Part shown: positions 45,588 through 56,206 of the stretch, piece after piece
Position numbering within the stretch: position 1 is the stretch's first letter
How the letters are laid out: each line of letters starts with the position of its first letter
From: Selaginella moellendorffii
Taxonomy: Eukaryota; Streptophyta; Lycopodiopsida; Selaginellales; Selaginellaceae
Assembly: GCF_000143415.4 (NCBI RefSeq)
Contig: NW_003314319.1
Location: 1,020,365-1,084,364, forward strand
Direction of reading: 5' to 3'
DNA: 64,000 nt
Program-made: the position numbers and the translations under genes
Notes under the pieces: generated by a model
What the model was told of the DNA's origin: nothing
Databases searched by the model: none
Seen by the model: only the letters and a program-made list of their open reading frames with translations

Positions 45588-47088
45588 CTAGGGATTGAGA
45601 AAGAACCGAGTGTGAGCGGCGAGATAAGTATCGATCGATGCTGTGCTTGCTGTGGAAGAAAGAATCTTACCTTCTCATGAACAATGCTGGACGGATCGCG
45701 TGCCCCAAAACCCTCCCCCCTGGCACCGAAATATCGATATTTCTTCCAAGATCCGGCCCCGGGACTGCCAAACCGCGCCGCTTCGCCAAGATCTGCCGCG
45801 AGTCGGATGCAAGGAGGCGATCTGGAATGTAGCTAGCTAGAATCTGGCTCCAGCTCTGGGTGCTCGAAATCGCCACGAAATCCCCGTGCCGCCAAGAACG
45901 CGCTAGAGGAGGAGAGCAACACAGCAATGCCGACCTAGCTAGCGCTCTCCCTCTCTTCCTTTCTCTCTTCTCTTTCACGCGGAGGCGCCGAAAGGAAGAC
46001 TAAAGCGTTTCCAAGAACCGCAAATACTCGGGCCAGCTTCGGGGCCAGGCTCGGGCGAAACTGCAGGCTCGGAACTGACGGCTCCGTCTGCCGAGCCTCC
46101 GCCTCGCAGGTGCCAGCCTGGCAACCGTTCCGCTCCGTCTCCGCCGGCACCGGGATATTCTATCCCCGCGGGAAAACGGCGCATATTCTAATCACCCAAC
46201 ACTAACAAACCATAGCCACATGAGAGATTTTGGTTGATGGCTACAGCCTTGTCGCACATTCAAAGTTCTCGCCAACTTTTTCCTTTGATCTTTGTGGAGA
46301 AAGGAAACAATGCAAGCAGGCAAGCAAGCTGTGTGCGCGTGTTGCGTGTTGCGTGTGGTGGTTGAAAAAGCCGCGCATTTGTATCGTATTATGAGATGCC
46401 GCCAACCATCACCGTCACCACCACCACCATTGCTATACCCCTCACCGCCACCACCTCTCACCACCGCCACCATCACCACAACCACTATCACCACTACTAC
46501 CCTCACCACTACCACTTTCTCACCACCGCCACCATCACTCTCCCACCACCATCAACCACTACCACACCACATACCACATTTCACCACGTGCACCACCACC
46601 ACCACCGCCACCGCCACCACCTTTCATCGCATACGTGTCTCCTTTCATTTAAGTCTCTTTCCCTCTCGAGGACGAGCAAAAGCTTTGCTCCCTGCCACTG
46701 CGAGAAAACAAAATCCACCTAATTCACAACAGCTTTCACGACGACATGAATGGAAAGGAATTTGAATGAAATGGTGTCGATCGATCGTAAGCCTGTAAAT
46801 ATTTATACATACAGCCAGCGTCTTTGATGGATATATGATGACGAGCAGCGAGCGAGCGAGAGAGAGAGAGAGAGTTACTTATCGAGTTCTTTCGTCTTCT
46901 TTCCTGGCCTGGAATGCTCAGTGAATTCACAAACAGTCTTCTACCAAATGTAACGCCGAATGTAACACGGAAGAGAGAGAGAGAGAGAGAGAGAGGAAAA
47001 ACAAAACAATCCTCTGATGGGACCGGTACCTCTACATTTGCGTCGTCGTCGTCTTCCAAGCTTGTTGTCGTCGCCAATGTTCTCCACT
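45588..47088. other. RALF upstream region and low-complexity DNA
   Basis: This contains the RALF leader and promoter, then a long (CAC/CCA)n tract at 46395-46630 and (GA)n tracts at 46855-46875 and 46974-46995. No gene is supported. Long frames across the CAC tract are Thr/His/Pro homopolymer text. Confidence 0.5.
46395..46630. repeat. Degenerate CAC/CCA trinucleotide tract
   Basis: About 235 bases dominated by CAC, CCA and ACC triplets with interruptions, forming a strong strand asymmetry (the + strand is nearly without G). Such tracts can adopt unusual DNA structure. No coding role is supported. Confidence 0.9.
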
Positions 47089-49834
47089 TTATAGCAAGTG
47101 TCTCCCGAGGAAAGAAGCGACCAGGCAGGCCGCGACAAGCTGGAGTCCGGGAAGAGTGCCTGTGCTGGAGCTCCGAGTGGAAGATGGAGCCGGAGCTGGA
47201 GCCTGCGCAAGCGAAGGGAGCGGCGGCTCCGCTATGTCTAGTGCTGGAAATGGCGCACCCGCGGGCGGAGGAGCCAGGCCCAGATCACCCGGCAGTATAA
47301 GTGGAATCGGAGAGCTGCTGCTCGAGTCTCGAGGAACACAGCGATTAGCTGCAAACAAAGAAGAGACAAACAAATGTGTAAGTGCATCCATAAAGCTTCA
47401 ACGAAACAGAACTTACTCAAGTATGACTTTGCGGTCTCGGGAAAATCGGTGACAATCCCGTCAATGTCGTAAAACTGCACGTAAGTGTTGAGCTCCAGAG
47501 TTGGATCCGCAAGAAAGTCGAAGGCTATGGCAGTAAACGGATTCCTGAAGTATACAACGACCACGGATAAGCTGTGGTTGTGCACGCGTTCTACAACGTC
47601 TGTGGGCACGGTGAGAAACGAATCAGCAGTCGGACTGACGAGAGATCTCGGAACGGCTACACCGCTGGCAAACTGCTTAATTTCTTCCAGTACCGCGTCT
47701 GTCAACGTCTTGTTTCCCGGAACGCTGTATATTAAGTCAGCCGAGACAAGATTGCGAAGCGCTCGCAAAACGGTCGCGTCCTCGGATTGAATTACCACAT
47801 TTGAGGTGTTGGTAAATCCTGCCTGTCTTAAAGCCGCTGAGACAGCTGCTACGGTATCAATGCCAAATGTTCCATTCAGAAGATATGCTCTCTGCAATAA
47901 CAATGCAAATAAGATCTGAGACATGCAATGCAAGCTAAGCGAGGAAGATACCTGCAAGACCAAATAAACGCCAACGTTTGGGCTGTCCTTAGTAATGTTC
48001 AGAAAGTCGGATAGCGTGAGAAGACTCTGGGTACCATCGTTTGCCTTGTTCCGTACAATAGCACTTTCGGGATTGTATATGTTGGCTGAAAGCGATTTTG
48101 TAACTAAGGAGAAAACCATGCAATGAAAACCAGACCTTTCAGCGACTTGATTTCGTCCCATGTGAAATCAAACGTGAAAATCCCGGGTGCGTCTTGCAGG
48201 GATTCATAGGTCTTTGTGCGCGATAGCAGTGGAGTCCCACTTACATCTGTGTTGAGTAGAAGGTCAGGTGATTGTGTACATATAGCCACTCCATCTTTGG
48301 TCATCTGAACGATGCAATCGATGTAATCGGCTCCCTTGCTGATCGCACTGCTATAAGCAAGACGAGTCGAGCCGGGATAATTTCCACTGTCTCCTCCGTT
48401 GTGGGTTATAACTCGCTTGCTTTTAAACGGTGCAATCACTTTATCTGATAGCAGCAGACAAGTGAGTACCCTGTCATATCAAAATGATAAATTCAGATAT
48501 GCCTACCACTCGCTTCCGGAGATTTTCCACCATTTTGGTTCCCATAACAATCTATAAAACAAGCGAAACCAGTCATAAAATAAATTGCGGCGTCAGAATT
48601 ATTACCTATTGCCAGAGATGCTGTTGTTGGAAAGTCCGAAGAAACGCCATCGACGGCAAAACTGGGATCATCGATAAAGTAGAGTATCTCTCTAATAGGA
48701 TCGAAGCTGTAGTTGTAGCTGTTAGGATATTGATCGTTAGCAAAACCGAATGCATGTACTTCAAGCCTTGCCCGGTGAGCATCTTGGACAATAGTGGTAG
48801 GATTTTCCAAGAGAAGCGTGGTCGGATTGAAGGTTCTTATCAAACTTTTGGATACCAGAATTCCAGATGTCAAGGTTCTAATGTTTGTCAGGTTTGCCAA
48901 TAGAGCTGCATACGTCTGATTCGTCGTCGGTTCAGGGTCCGTAAGACTATTAACCTTCAAAACGGTTTTTGTTCTGCTTCTACTGCTGGCACGAGAGCGC
49001 AGGGTCCTGAGAAGTCCCACCTCAGGCGTAGAAATGTAGTCAGGGGAAAGATTTCTTAAAGTTGACAACACGTAGGATGTCATGTTGATCTTCCGATCAT
49101 CATAAAATTTACAGTACTGAGAAAAAAGAAAGAAAAAACATCAGCCAACGCAATCATTTTCTTAGACTTATACCTCAACGTTCAGCCAAAGCAGGCCCGG
49201 CAGTCCAGTCGTATTCGTATAGCTAGCCAAAAGCCCGGCAACCATATCGGGAGACGCAAGTGGGTCGCCATCGAAAGTAGCAGGACGACTGAGAGGTCCT
49301 TGTCTAGCTGCAGAAAATCACTTAACATTCAGGAACCAGAAACGAGCAGAAACATACCCGTGACGTTGCTCAGCTGGATGGACGTGAAGTCCACGGCAAA
49401 ATAGCCATTGATAGGCTCGCCATTGACAATGTAAGTCGAGTTAGCTCCTGGAAAAATGTCCCCGATGTTCGTGGTGGCTTCCAGGCCGATTTGCGTTCTG
49501 CAAATGGGCTGCCCGTCCTTGGAGAGCTGCAAGTCACAGTAGAGCGCAATGCCGCCGGAAGTTTTCTTGAGCGCATCGGCGTAGGATCTTAAGGTCTGGT
49601 CGGGGAAAACCCCCGACTGGCCATTGGAGATGACGAGAGGCTTGGCACCTGAAAAAGGGACGATTTTAATGGGGATAGAAAGAAGCGAGCACCTAACGTA
49701 CCCGTTAACGTTTTCCACGAAGACCCCACCGGAGTGGCGGATGGCGCTGGCGCTGGACCTCGCTGCGCTCTAGCTACCGAAATCACAACCGCCGCAAGGA
49801 GAAGCGCGCGGAGCGAGCGGCGATACCAGCACAT
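47089..49834 (-). CDS. GDPDL: GPI-anchored glycerophosphodiester phosphodiesterase-like protein (GDPDL/SHV3 type)
   Basis: A multi-exon gene from ATG 49834. A signal peptide (SLRALLLAAVVISVARA) is followed by two GDPD-type barrels in tandem. The first begins PLVISNGQSGVFPDQTLRSY and contains ALYCDLQLSKDGQPICR; the second begins VITHNGGDSGNYPGSTRLAY and contains GADYIDCIVQMTKDGVAIC, with DFTWDEIKSLKG and NVGVYLVLQ. As in other plant GDPDL proteins, the HRG and PENT catalytic words of true GDPDs are replaced. FYDIDGIVTDFPETAKSYL closes the second barrel. The C-terminus is Pro/Ala/Ser-rich (SLAQAPAPAPSS) and ends in a hydrophobic tail (LQLVAACLVASFLG) typical of a GPI-anchor signal. SHV3-like proteins act at the cell surface in cellulose and pectin organisation of the wall. 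Confidence 0.92.
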
Positions 49835-50923
49835 TTTCAATCGGTAGACGACTCGCGAGCTCTTCCTGATCAAGAATCGCAATGAGACACGAATTTCCAG
49901 GCCGGATCGGCCAATGCAAGCACAAAGATCGCTGGCAAGAGAGAGATTTCGAGCCGCATTACCTGAAATCCCCCGAGAGACTCAAATGCCGATGGCGCGC
50001 GCTCCTGCGCGATCGATCGTCTGGCGACAGGCCTAGCTAGATCCTCCTTCGCCGCGTTGATCCCATTCCATTCCGCGGCGAGCAGCTGGAGCGCACAGTA
50101 AGTACACAGGGGATGAGACCAAGTTCCCTAGAGAATATTGGAGCCAGAAGCTTCGATGCCAGCGTATCGTCCATCTGGTGGCTATTCCGGCCCAGGGATT
50201 CCGTAATGGCCAGACGATGGGCGGCTGCGATCACGTCGAAGAGAACCCGCCACGTTTATGACGCCCCAGTCCTTTCGTGCAGATTCACGTTGAGTGGGAC
50301 CATCTGCCACGTGGAGATCGGATATTCTCCAAATATCCACCGGCATATTCTCTTGCGAGCTCCGGCCTGGGAAGTCAATAGCCAGCTACGAGTTTGTTTG
50401 TTTGGAAGTACTGCCAGTGATGAAAGAGATTGCGATCTGTGATGCATTCATGGAGTGCCATTCATGTGAAAACTAAGAGGAAAAAAAATTTCAAGCTTTT
50501 TTTATGAGCACTGTCTCTCTGGACCGGAATGAACGGACATTCTTTTATCGACAGGGACTCAAATCGATCAAGGCTGGAGAAATAACGAAGAAAGAAAATA
50601 TATCATGTTTTGGCCTTGGCAGTACCTTGGAATTGAATTGGAATTGAGAGAGCAGTAGTTTCATATGACACACTTCCTTGTACCTTTTGTCGCTTTGATC
50701 TGGAAACTGAAACTTTGAGCTTGAATCCACCGCGGCTTTCATGGCACCAGGAAAGGACCATATAAAAAATATAGAGTCGCAATCCGTGGACTACAGGGGC
50801 ACTTTGTACTTTTTCCTTTGCTTTTGGCGTAAAGTTGTGAGTCAAAAGAGCGAACCCGGTGTTCACGCTCTTTTCTTGTAGAGAATTTTTCTCGCTCGAT
50901 CGTGTCTAGCGAGACTTTGATAG
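49835..50923. other. GDPDL upstream region and BCKDHB 3' flank
   Basis: No gene is seen. The first 500 bases hold the GDPDL promoter; GGATATTCTCC and related words appear near 50318. The rest is the 3' flank of the next gene. Confidence 0.45.
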
Positions 50924-52771
50924 TTAGAATTTTACAGCCGCTTTGATTGCGTCTAAAACCTGGAAGTAAATGGAGAGAGAATAAAAAAATGGTTGTCAAA
51001 GCCGCGGATCAAGCCATGCTTACTTTGTTTGCTGTAGGCATGTAGAATGGCTCAAAGACAAGAGGAAACGGCGTGTCAAGGCCGCATACTCTCGCAATCG
51101 GGGCCTCGAGCTGTCCAAGAAGATCCAAACAAAAAAGCACTTACGAATTTCAGCCGAAGAACAAGTAAACTTAATGTACCCGTAGAAAACAACGCTCCGC
51201 AATGGTTGCTGCGATCTCTGCGCCAAAACCTCCAGTGACTGGCGCTTCATGGCTAACCTGAAAGCTTCGTGTTAACGTAGCACACCAAAAACACAACAAA
51301 AAAGAAACGTTAATTTGCGAAGACTTACTATCAACTTCCCCGTTTTGTTCACCGAAGCTTCCACGAGTTCCTTGTCCCATGGAATGAGAGTTCTCAGATC
51401 AATGAGCTCACACGAGATTCCTTCCTGGAAGAACACAAACTTGGTCACCTTTTGCCGAAAGAAACACGAGTACAGTACCTTTTCGGCCTCGGCGCATGCT
51501 TGCTGCATTACTGCGAGTTGCGCTCCCCACGCAACTAGTGTAATGTCTGTCCCCTCGCGTATCACCTGCGAGCCCGAGTTAGTGCACAGAATGAATCGTT
51601 TTTAGTTCTCCAACGGTGTACCTCTGCTTTGGACAAAGGAAGCATGTAATCTCCCTCTGGAACCTCGTCCACGGATAGACGATACAGCCACTGGAAATGA
51701 TCGACATCCATCAACAATTATGAGAATTTTCCCGTAGAGAAAGTGGACGTCCTTCCTCAATCCTCACCTTCGGTTCGAAAAATATAACAGGATTCGGGTC
51801 TCTGATAGAAGCAAGCAACAATCCTTTCGCTTGTGACGGATTCCTTGGAATCACCACCTGACAAAAGAAGAACCTTTGCCATTAAAGCCATCTTGATTGA
51901 GCATACCTTTAGACCAGGAACATGGCAAAAAAAAGCTTCTGGGGACTGGGAATGATAGTGGCCTCCATGTCCTACGGCACCATACGGAGATCTTACAGTG
52001 AGACCTGCACAACTAGTCAAGCACACAATTTTGTGAGTAGTACATAGTACGAGCAAAAAGGATAGAAAAAGAGACAGTTCTCACCTCCACAATTAAAAGC
52101 ATTTCCGCTCCTGTACCGGAACTTTGCAGCTTCGTTCACGAGCTGAGCCCATAGTTTATTTTAGATTTTCATCGAAAAGCAAGCTAGGTACTGTCAACTT
52201 GCCTGATCAAACGCTGGGAAAATGTAGTCTCCGAACTGGATCTCGGCGATAGCACGATTTCCCTGCAAACTCAAGACTTGGAGTTAGCCAGGAAAAAGAA
52301 AAAAAGTATCGTCATGTCTAACCATAGCAGCAAGACCAATTCCAAATCCAACGAGTCCCTGTTAAGGAGAGAAAACAACTTTTCAATCGTCGAACAGTTT
52401 TTGTTTTTTTTTCTTTGTGATCCATTGTTACTTGCTCGCACAAAGGAGTGTTGAAAACTCGATGCGTCCCAAACGCATCCGCCAGCCCGCTAGTGCACCT
52501 AAAAACTCCACCGAATTTAACATCTTCTCCAAACACGTAGGCCCTGCCCAAGGAATTCCCGTGAAAATTTTCATGAAAGAAATGCTACAGCGATTTCTTG
52601 CCTTGGATCCGATTCCAGCGCAATGTGAAGCGCCTCGTTCACTGCCGAGAAGAGATTCATGCGCTTCGTCTCGCATGGCAGTGGAATTGTGGCGGAAGAA
52701 GGAGAAGATGAAGAAGAGAACGATCGGCGCCCAGAGAGAGCTCCAAATACCCTACCGTGAAACCGCCCCAT
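50924..52771 (-). CDS. BCKDHB: Branched-chain 2-oxoacid dehydrogenase E1 beta subunit, mitochondrial
   Basis: Start ATG at 52771; the first 35 residues ([20 protein letters not shown]) are Arg/Ser-rich and lack acids, a mitochondrial presequence. Family marks run in order: [122 protein letters not shown] and [20 protein letters not shown], ending in an exon that gives [11 protein letters not shown] at 50924. Together with E1 alpha and thiamin diphosphate it decarboxylates 2-oxo acids from Leu, Ile and Val. About nine short introns. The first one keeps frame only with a GC donor (CCAAG|GCAAGA at about 52613). Head to head with the BUD20-like gene, 138 bases apart. Confidence 0.95.
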
Positions 52772-52909
52772 TCTTGAATCGGCTGGAGCGAGATTGCCCT
52801 ACCTAAGACGCTTCTCACCTGACTCGACTGAGTTATCCATGAGCTACCCGTACGAGATCGTCTTCCGTATCCACGAGTTTAGGGTTTATAGAATTAGGGT
52901 TTATCAGGA
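52772..52909. promoter_or_regulatory. Shared promoter between BCKDHB and the BUD20-like gene
   Basis: Only 138 bases separate the two divergent start codons. GTTTAGGGTTTATAGAATTAGGGTT-type words (AGGGTTTA twice at 52880-52902) resemble telobox elements, common before ribosome-biogenesis genes, which fits the BUD20-like neighbour. Confidence 0.6.
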
Positions 52910-53469
52910 ATGGGGCGGTGCCCGAATCACAAGAAGCCGGCGAAGAAGAAATACTCCCACAAGAGCGCGCGGCGGGCCAAATTCCTGGTCAAGGATATCC
53001 TTTTTGCTTCTCCGATGATTGGTAGGCATTGGTGGTGTTCTCCTTGACAGATTCTAGGCACGCGATGATATGATCTATTCGGAGGTGAAGAATTTGGAGT
53101 CGTCTATGGACGAAGGGGCGCCCGCGCGAGCTCGAGACGAGGATCTCCCTGGAATGGGGCAGTTCTACTGCTTGCATTGCGAGTTAAGCGCCGATTCCTT
53201 GTCTTTCATTCTTTATAAACGCTTGCTTCTTTCAGCCGGTATTTCTCGTCGTCTTCGATCATGGAAGAGCATTTTAAGACCAAACGGCATAAGAAAAGGT
53301 TTGTTTTTTCTTCCTTGTTCTTTGCGAGGCCTGCTTTAATCTTCTTTCACTTCTCGATAGAGTGAAGGCCATGCAAGGCCCAGCTCCACATTGTCAACTA
53401 GACGCGGAACTCGCGGCTGGGCAGGGCAAACCGGATAACGGGCCAAAGCTCGGAGTTGTATCCTCGTAA
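52910..53469 (+). CDS. BUD20: BUD20/ZNF593-like C2H2 zinc-finger protein (60S ribosome export)
   Basis: Four exons. Exon 1 (52910-52994) reads MGRCPNHKKPAKKKYSHKSA to KFLVK. The next intron is 52995-53061 and begins ATATCCTTTTT and ends GGCAC, with a branch-site-like TCCTTGAC; only these ends give the conserved VKGDDMIYSEV. Exon 2 closes with DEDLPGMGQFYCLHC. The zinc finger spans the next junction: YCLHCDRYF...MEEHFKTKRHKKR, with C-x2-C and H-x5-H spacing. The last exon gives VKAMQGPAPHCQLDAELAAG and ends in TAA 53467-53469. The protein is about 120 residues, basic at the N-terminus. Yeast Bud20 rides pre-60S subunits out of the nucleus. The start fits plant homologues. An AT-AC U12-type intron is unusual and well supported here. 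Confidence 0.92.
52995..53061 (+). other. AT-AC intron of U12 type
   Basis: 5' end ATATCCTTTT matches the U12 donor consensus. TCCTTGAC at 53041-53048 matches the U12 branch site (TTCCTTRAY), with its branch A 14 bases before the AC end. GT-AG alternatives within this stretch give stops or lose the conserved KGDD. Confidence 0.88.
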
Positions 53470-53845
53470 GAAACTCGTGAAATTCTCACTAACTCTTTTG
53501 CAAACCATACGCTTGCATTGAAATTTTTCTCCTGGCAATTGCAATGAGGAATCAAAGGCCGGTCTGAAAGCCACCCTGCAGCAGCAGCTGCCAGGAGGAG
53601 GCTCTTCTCTGATGACCATTTCCAGCTTGAAAGGTCTTGTCTCTGAGCAATAAAAACATGCTTTTGCTTTTGCTTTTCCTCACTTTGAGAAACGATCTCC
53701 TTTGAAGTAACTTGCCAAATTTAAGATTTAAGATTCACAGACGAGTATTATTCTCAAGAAAAAACAGAAAACGAAATAACAAAGAGGAGTCCATCTTGAT
53801 GTTTATGTTTTGATCTAGTGAGTTTCTTGGTGTTCATGCTGTGAT

Positions 53846-54715
53846 CTAGTAAGATTGTTGAAGAGGCTGAGTTAACCCATCTGATGGATTGTAGATCAAA
53901 ACGTAGAGATTGATGGATGCAGCCAGTGTCACCCTGGATGAAACAATGTAATTCTTTTATTTCTAAGAAGTGCAGCCACTTACCAGAGAATGTATGGTAT
54001 AAGTAAATATGCAGCTGCATGACTCACTGGCCAGAAGAGGATAATAGTTGCAAGGATGGCGAGCCACAGCAGAACTATTTCAGCAAATGCAAAATCCTGT
54101 GACAACACACTGTCAGCCAGGAGCAAAAATTTCACCAGCGCCAACTTACAAATCGATGGTAGCCGAAAAAGATTGGCGTCCATGCAAAGTTTAGTATGAG
54201 CTGCAACAACCACAAATGAAAACTCAGCTCTTTCTTCTGAATAAAAACCAAAAGTGAGGAATTTTATAACCTGAACGATGTAAATGGCTAGAGGAAGCGC
54301 GTGCCTCTTAAAACCTGGAAACGAAGGAAAATTTACAGGAAAGAACTTGTGATGAGATGCTTCTCAAAGGTTTCTAATTACCTCCATCTTTCCAGACAAG
54401 CCAGGACGCGATCCCCATGAGAATGTAGAGAGTTGTCCACATTACAGGAAAGACCCAGCTCTGGCACAAGCAGAGAGAGAAGTTAGAAGAAACAAGTGAG
54501 GGATTTTTCCATTTTACCGGAGGCGTCCATGGAGGCTTGTTGAGCTGCCTGTACCAAGCTGCAAGAACATGGGAAATTTAAACTTGGGCAACTGAGACTT
54601 TGGGCGATTGAAACTTACGGCTGTCACCACCAGCTCCAAATTTCGCTCCCGCAAATCCTCCGGCCACTGGGATGGCTATCGCCACGATCAGCCCCAGAAT
54701 CGCTCCCCAATCCAT
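53846..54715 (-). CDS. TSPO: TspO/MBR translocator protein
   Basis: Five exons from ATG 54715 to TAG 53846-53848. The protein is a five-helix membrane protein: MDWGAILGLIVAIAIPVAGG (helix 1), WYRQLNKPPWTPP (the Trp/Pro loop that defines TspO), FPVMWTTLYILMGIASWLVW (helix 2), ALPLAIYIVQLILNFAWTPI (helix 3, with NFAW), FAFAEIVLLWLAILATIILF (helix 4) and AAYLLIPYILWVTLAASINL (helix 5). The last exon joins as ILW|VTLAAS. TSPO binds porphyrins and tetrapyrroles; in plants it is stress-induced, sits in ER, Golgi or mitochondria and helps scavenge haem. No N-terminal extension like that of Arabidopsis TSPO is seen. Confidence 0.94.
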
Positions 54716-55496
54716 TTTTTTTTCAGCAGCTTTATCCGCTAGCCTAAACACCAAATCTCCTCCCTCGCGTTTAGAAGCTAATTTAATAATCTTGAGTAAC
54801 ATACTGTATAAAATCACCATTAAAGAAGATTTATAAAGGCTTGTAATGACTGAGTTCGTGTCTACCATCTTGAGTTCGCAACAACAACAGACTCTCTCAC
54901 TATCGCCTGAAAACACCGGAGACCGTTTGCTCCACATTTTTAAGAAATGGGGTTGGAGCTCAAAAATGGTGTGGCTCTGGATGAAAATTTGCTGTCAGTC
55001 CGGCCTCCAGGAGAGGTTTCTCCATCTTTTCATCCATGAAAAGATGGAGAAACTATTGGACCACTATCAGTGAACTTGCAAGCTTCTTGAACGTTTCGAC
55101 ACTTGCATACATCCTCCCGCCAGGTTTGAGGCCGGTTGGGGTGGCCATGAGGTGTGACAGTGCTGTGAGGTGTAATTGTAGTGTTGTGGAACTACTTGCA
55201 TTTACCAGTTCAGTGATTTAGTACCAACTCAGTTTACTATGTTTTTCCAATCGTGGTGGGGAGAATTCTTGACGATCAGAGTTTGGGGTGTGGCGCGGGC
55301 GGTAGTGATGTCTGGAGAGTTCTATATATCGGAAAAAAACAATTATTTTTCAAGATCCAACCACTTGCTTGTTGAATGTTTGAAATTCTTAAACCAAGAA
55401 ACCATGTGCTATGTTTCAGCCACTGTACAGCTGACTTTGCATATCTATAAGATGAAGACATAACTTCAAATCAATTTGGTCTGGCTCAAGAGGGGT
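54716..55496. other. TSPO upstream region with a perfect hairpin
   Basis: This holds the TSPO promoter and, at the right, the promoter of the six-cysteine peptide gene. A perfect inverted repeat at 55016-55053 is listed separately. No other feature is seen. Confidence 0.45.
55016..55053. repeat. Perfect 18-bp inverted repeat with 2-base spacer
   Basis: GTTTCTCCATCTTTTCAT at 55016-55033 is exactly reversed and complemented at 55036-55053, separated by CC. Such near-perfect snap-back pairs can arise from templated repair. It lies between two divergently placed genes. Confidence 0.95.
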
Positions 55497-55740
55497 ATGG
55501 GTATTCTTCAGAAGCTGAGTCTAGCTTTGTTCATCATTGTCTACATCTCATTTGTGTTCATGACAATAAGCTCTTCAGCAGCCATGTTCCAAGGTAACAA
55601 GGAAGCCAGGTTTTGATGTTGAATCTAATCATCTGACCATTTCAGATGGGCGTTGTATACGTTGTGGTAACAAAAAGTGCTGTGGAGGAAGTTCATGCCG
55701 AAGTAGAATCGGAGGGATTGGTGAATGTATCGATCCATGA
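55497..55740 (+). CDS. Small secreted six-cysteine peptide with knottin-like spacing, 63 residues
   Basis: Two exons, 55497-55593 and 55646-55740, join in frame across a GT-AG intron. Exon 1 is a signal peptide (LSLALFIIVYISFVFMTI SSSAA). Exon 2 encodes the mature part: GRCIRCGNKKCCGGSSCRS, then RIGGIGECIDP and TGA. The six cysteines follow C-x2-C-x4-CC-x4-C-x9-C. A central CC pair flanked by single cysteines is the layout of inhibitor cystine knot (knottin) peptides and of some plant antimicrobial peptides, although the first loop is short. The mature region is basic (five Arg, two Lys) and Gly-rich, as in antimicrobial peptides. Role, receptor or target are unknown. The gene is too small for usual length cut-offs, so it is probably missing from annotations. 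It lies between a hairpin and a tandem duplication. Confidence 0.72.
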
Positions 55741-55847
55741 GGACCTTGGAGATCTTGCAGGTTTAATACATGTTTTTTCTCTCTTAATCTCTTTGGGTGT
55801 TCTTCTAGATGACTGAATTCTCTGTTCTGTGAAGCTCTTCCTCTTCT

Positions 55848-56140
55848 TTCTTGAGAAGAAGCTAAATCTCTGGAATCCAAAGAAAAACTGGAGCTCTACC
55901 TTTAAGCCTGAGAGCAGCTTTGGATCTGAATCTCGTCCAAACTCAATCTGCGGTGGCAAAGCTCGAGCAGGATCAAAGTTTCTTGAATGTAGAAGATACT
56001 GAAACAAACGCAGCGGCTTCTTCTTGAGAAGAAGCTAAATCTCTGGGATCAAAAGAAAACCGTTAAGGCTTTGGATCTGGATCTCGTCCAAACTCAATCT
56101 GCGTCGACAGAGCTCGAGGGGGATGAAAGTTTCTTGAATA
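55848..56140. repeat. Imperfect tandem duplication, two units of about 120-140 bases
   Basis: Unit 1 (55848-55990) and unit 2 (56021-56140) both begin TTCTTGAGAAGAAGCTAAAT, share TCTCGTCCAAACTCAATCTG, and end AAGTTTCTTGAAT. The second has a deletion in its centre. They lie between the six-cysteine peptide gene and the PPR gene. Confidence 0.85.
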
Positions 56141-56206
56141 ATATTTATGTAACACACAATGTAGCGGGAACATTGTAATGTCATTTAATTCAATGCTGGA
56201 AATGAG

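Noticed and set aside
46292-46765. Open frame of 157 codons
   Set aside because: It lies across the CAC/CCA tract and reads as Thr/His/Pro homopolymers; there are no domains or splice signals.
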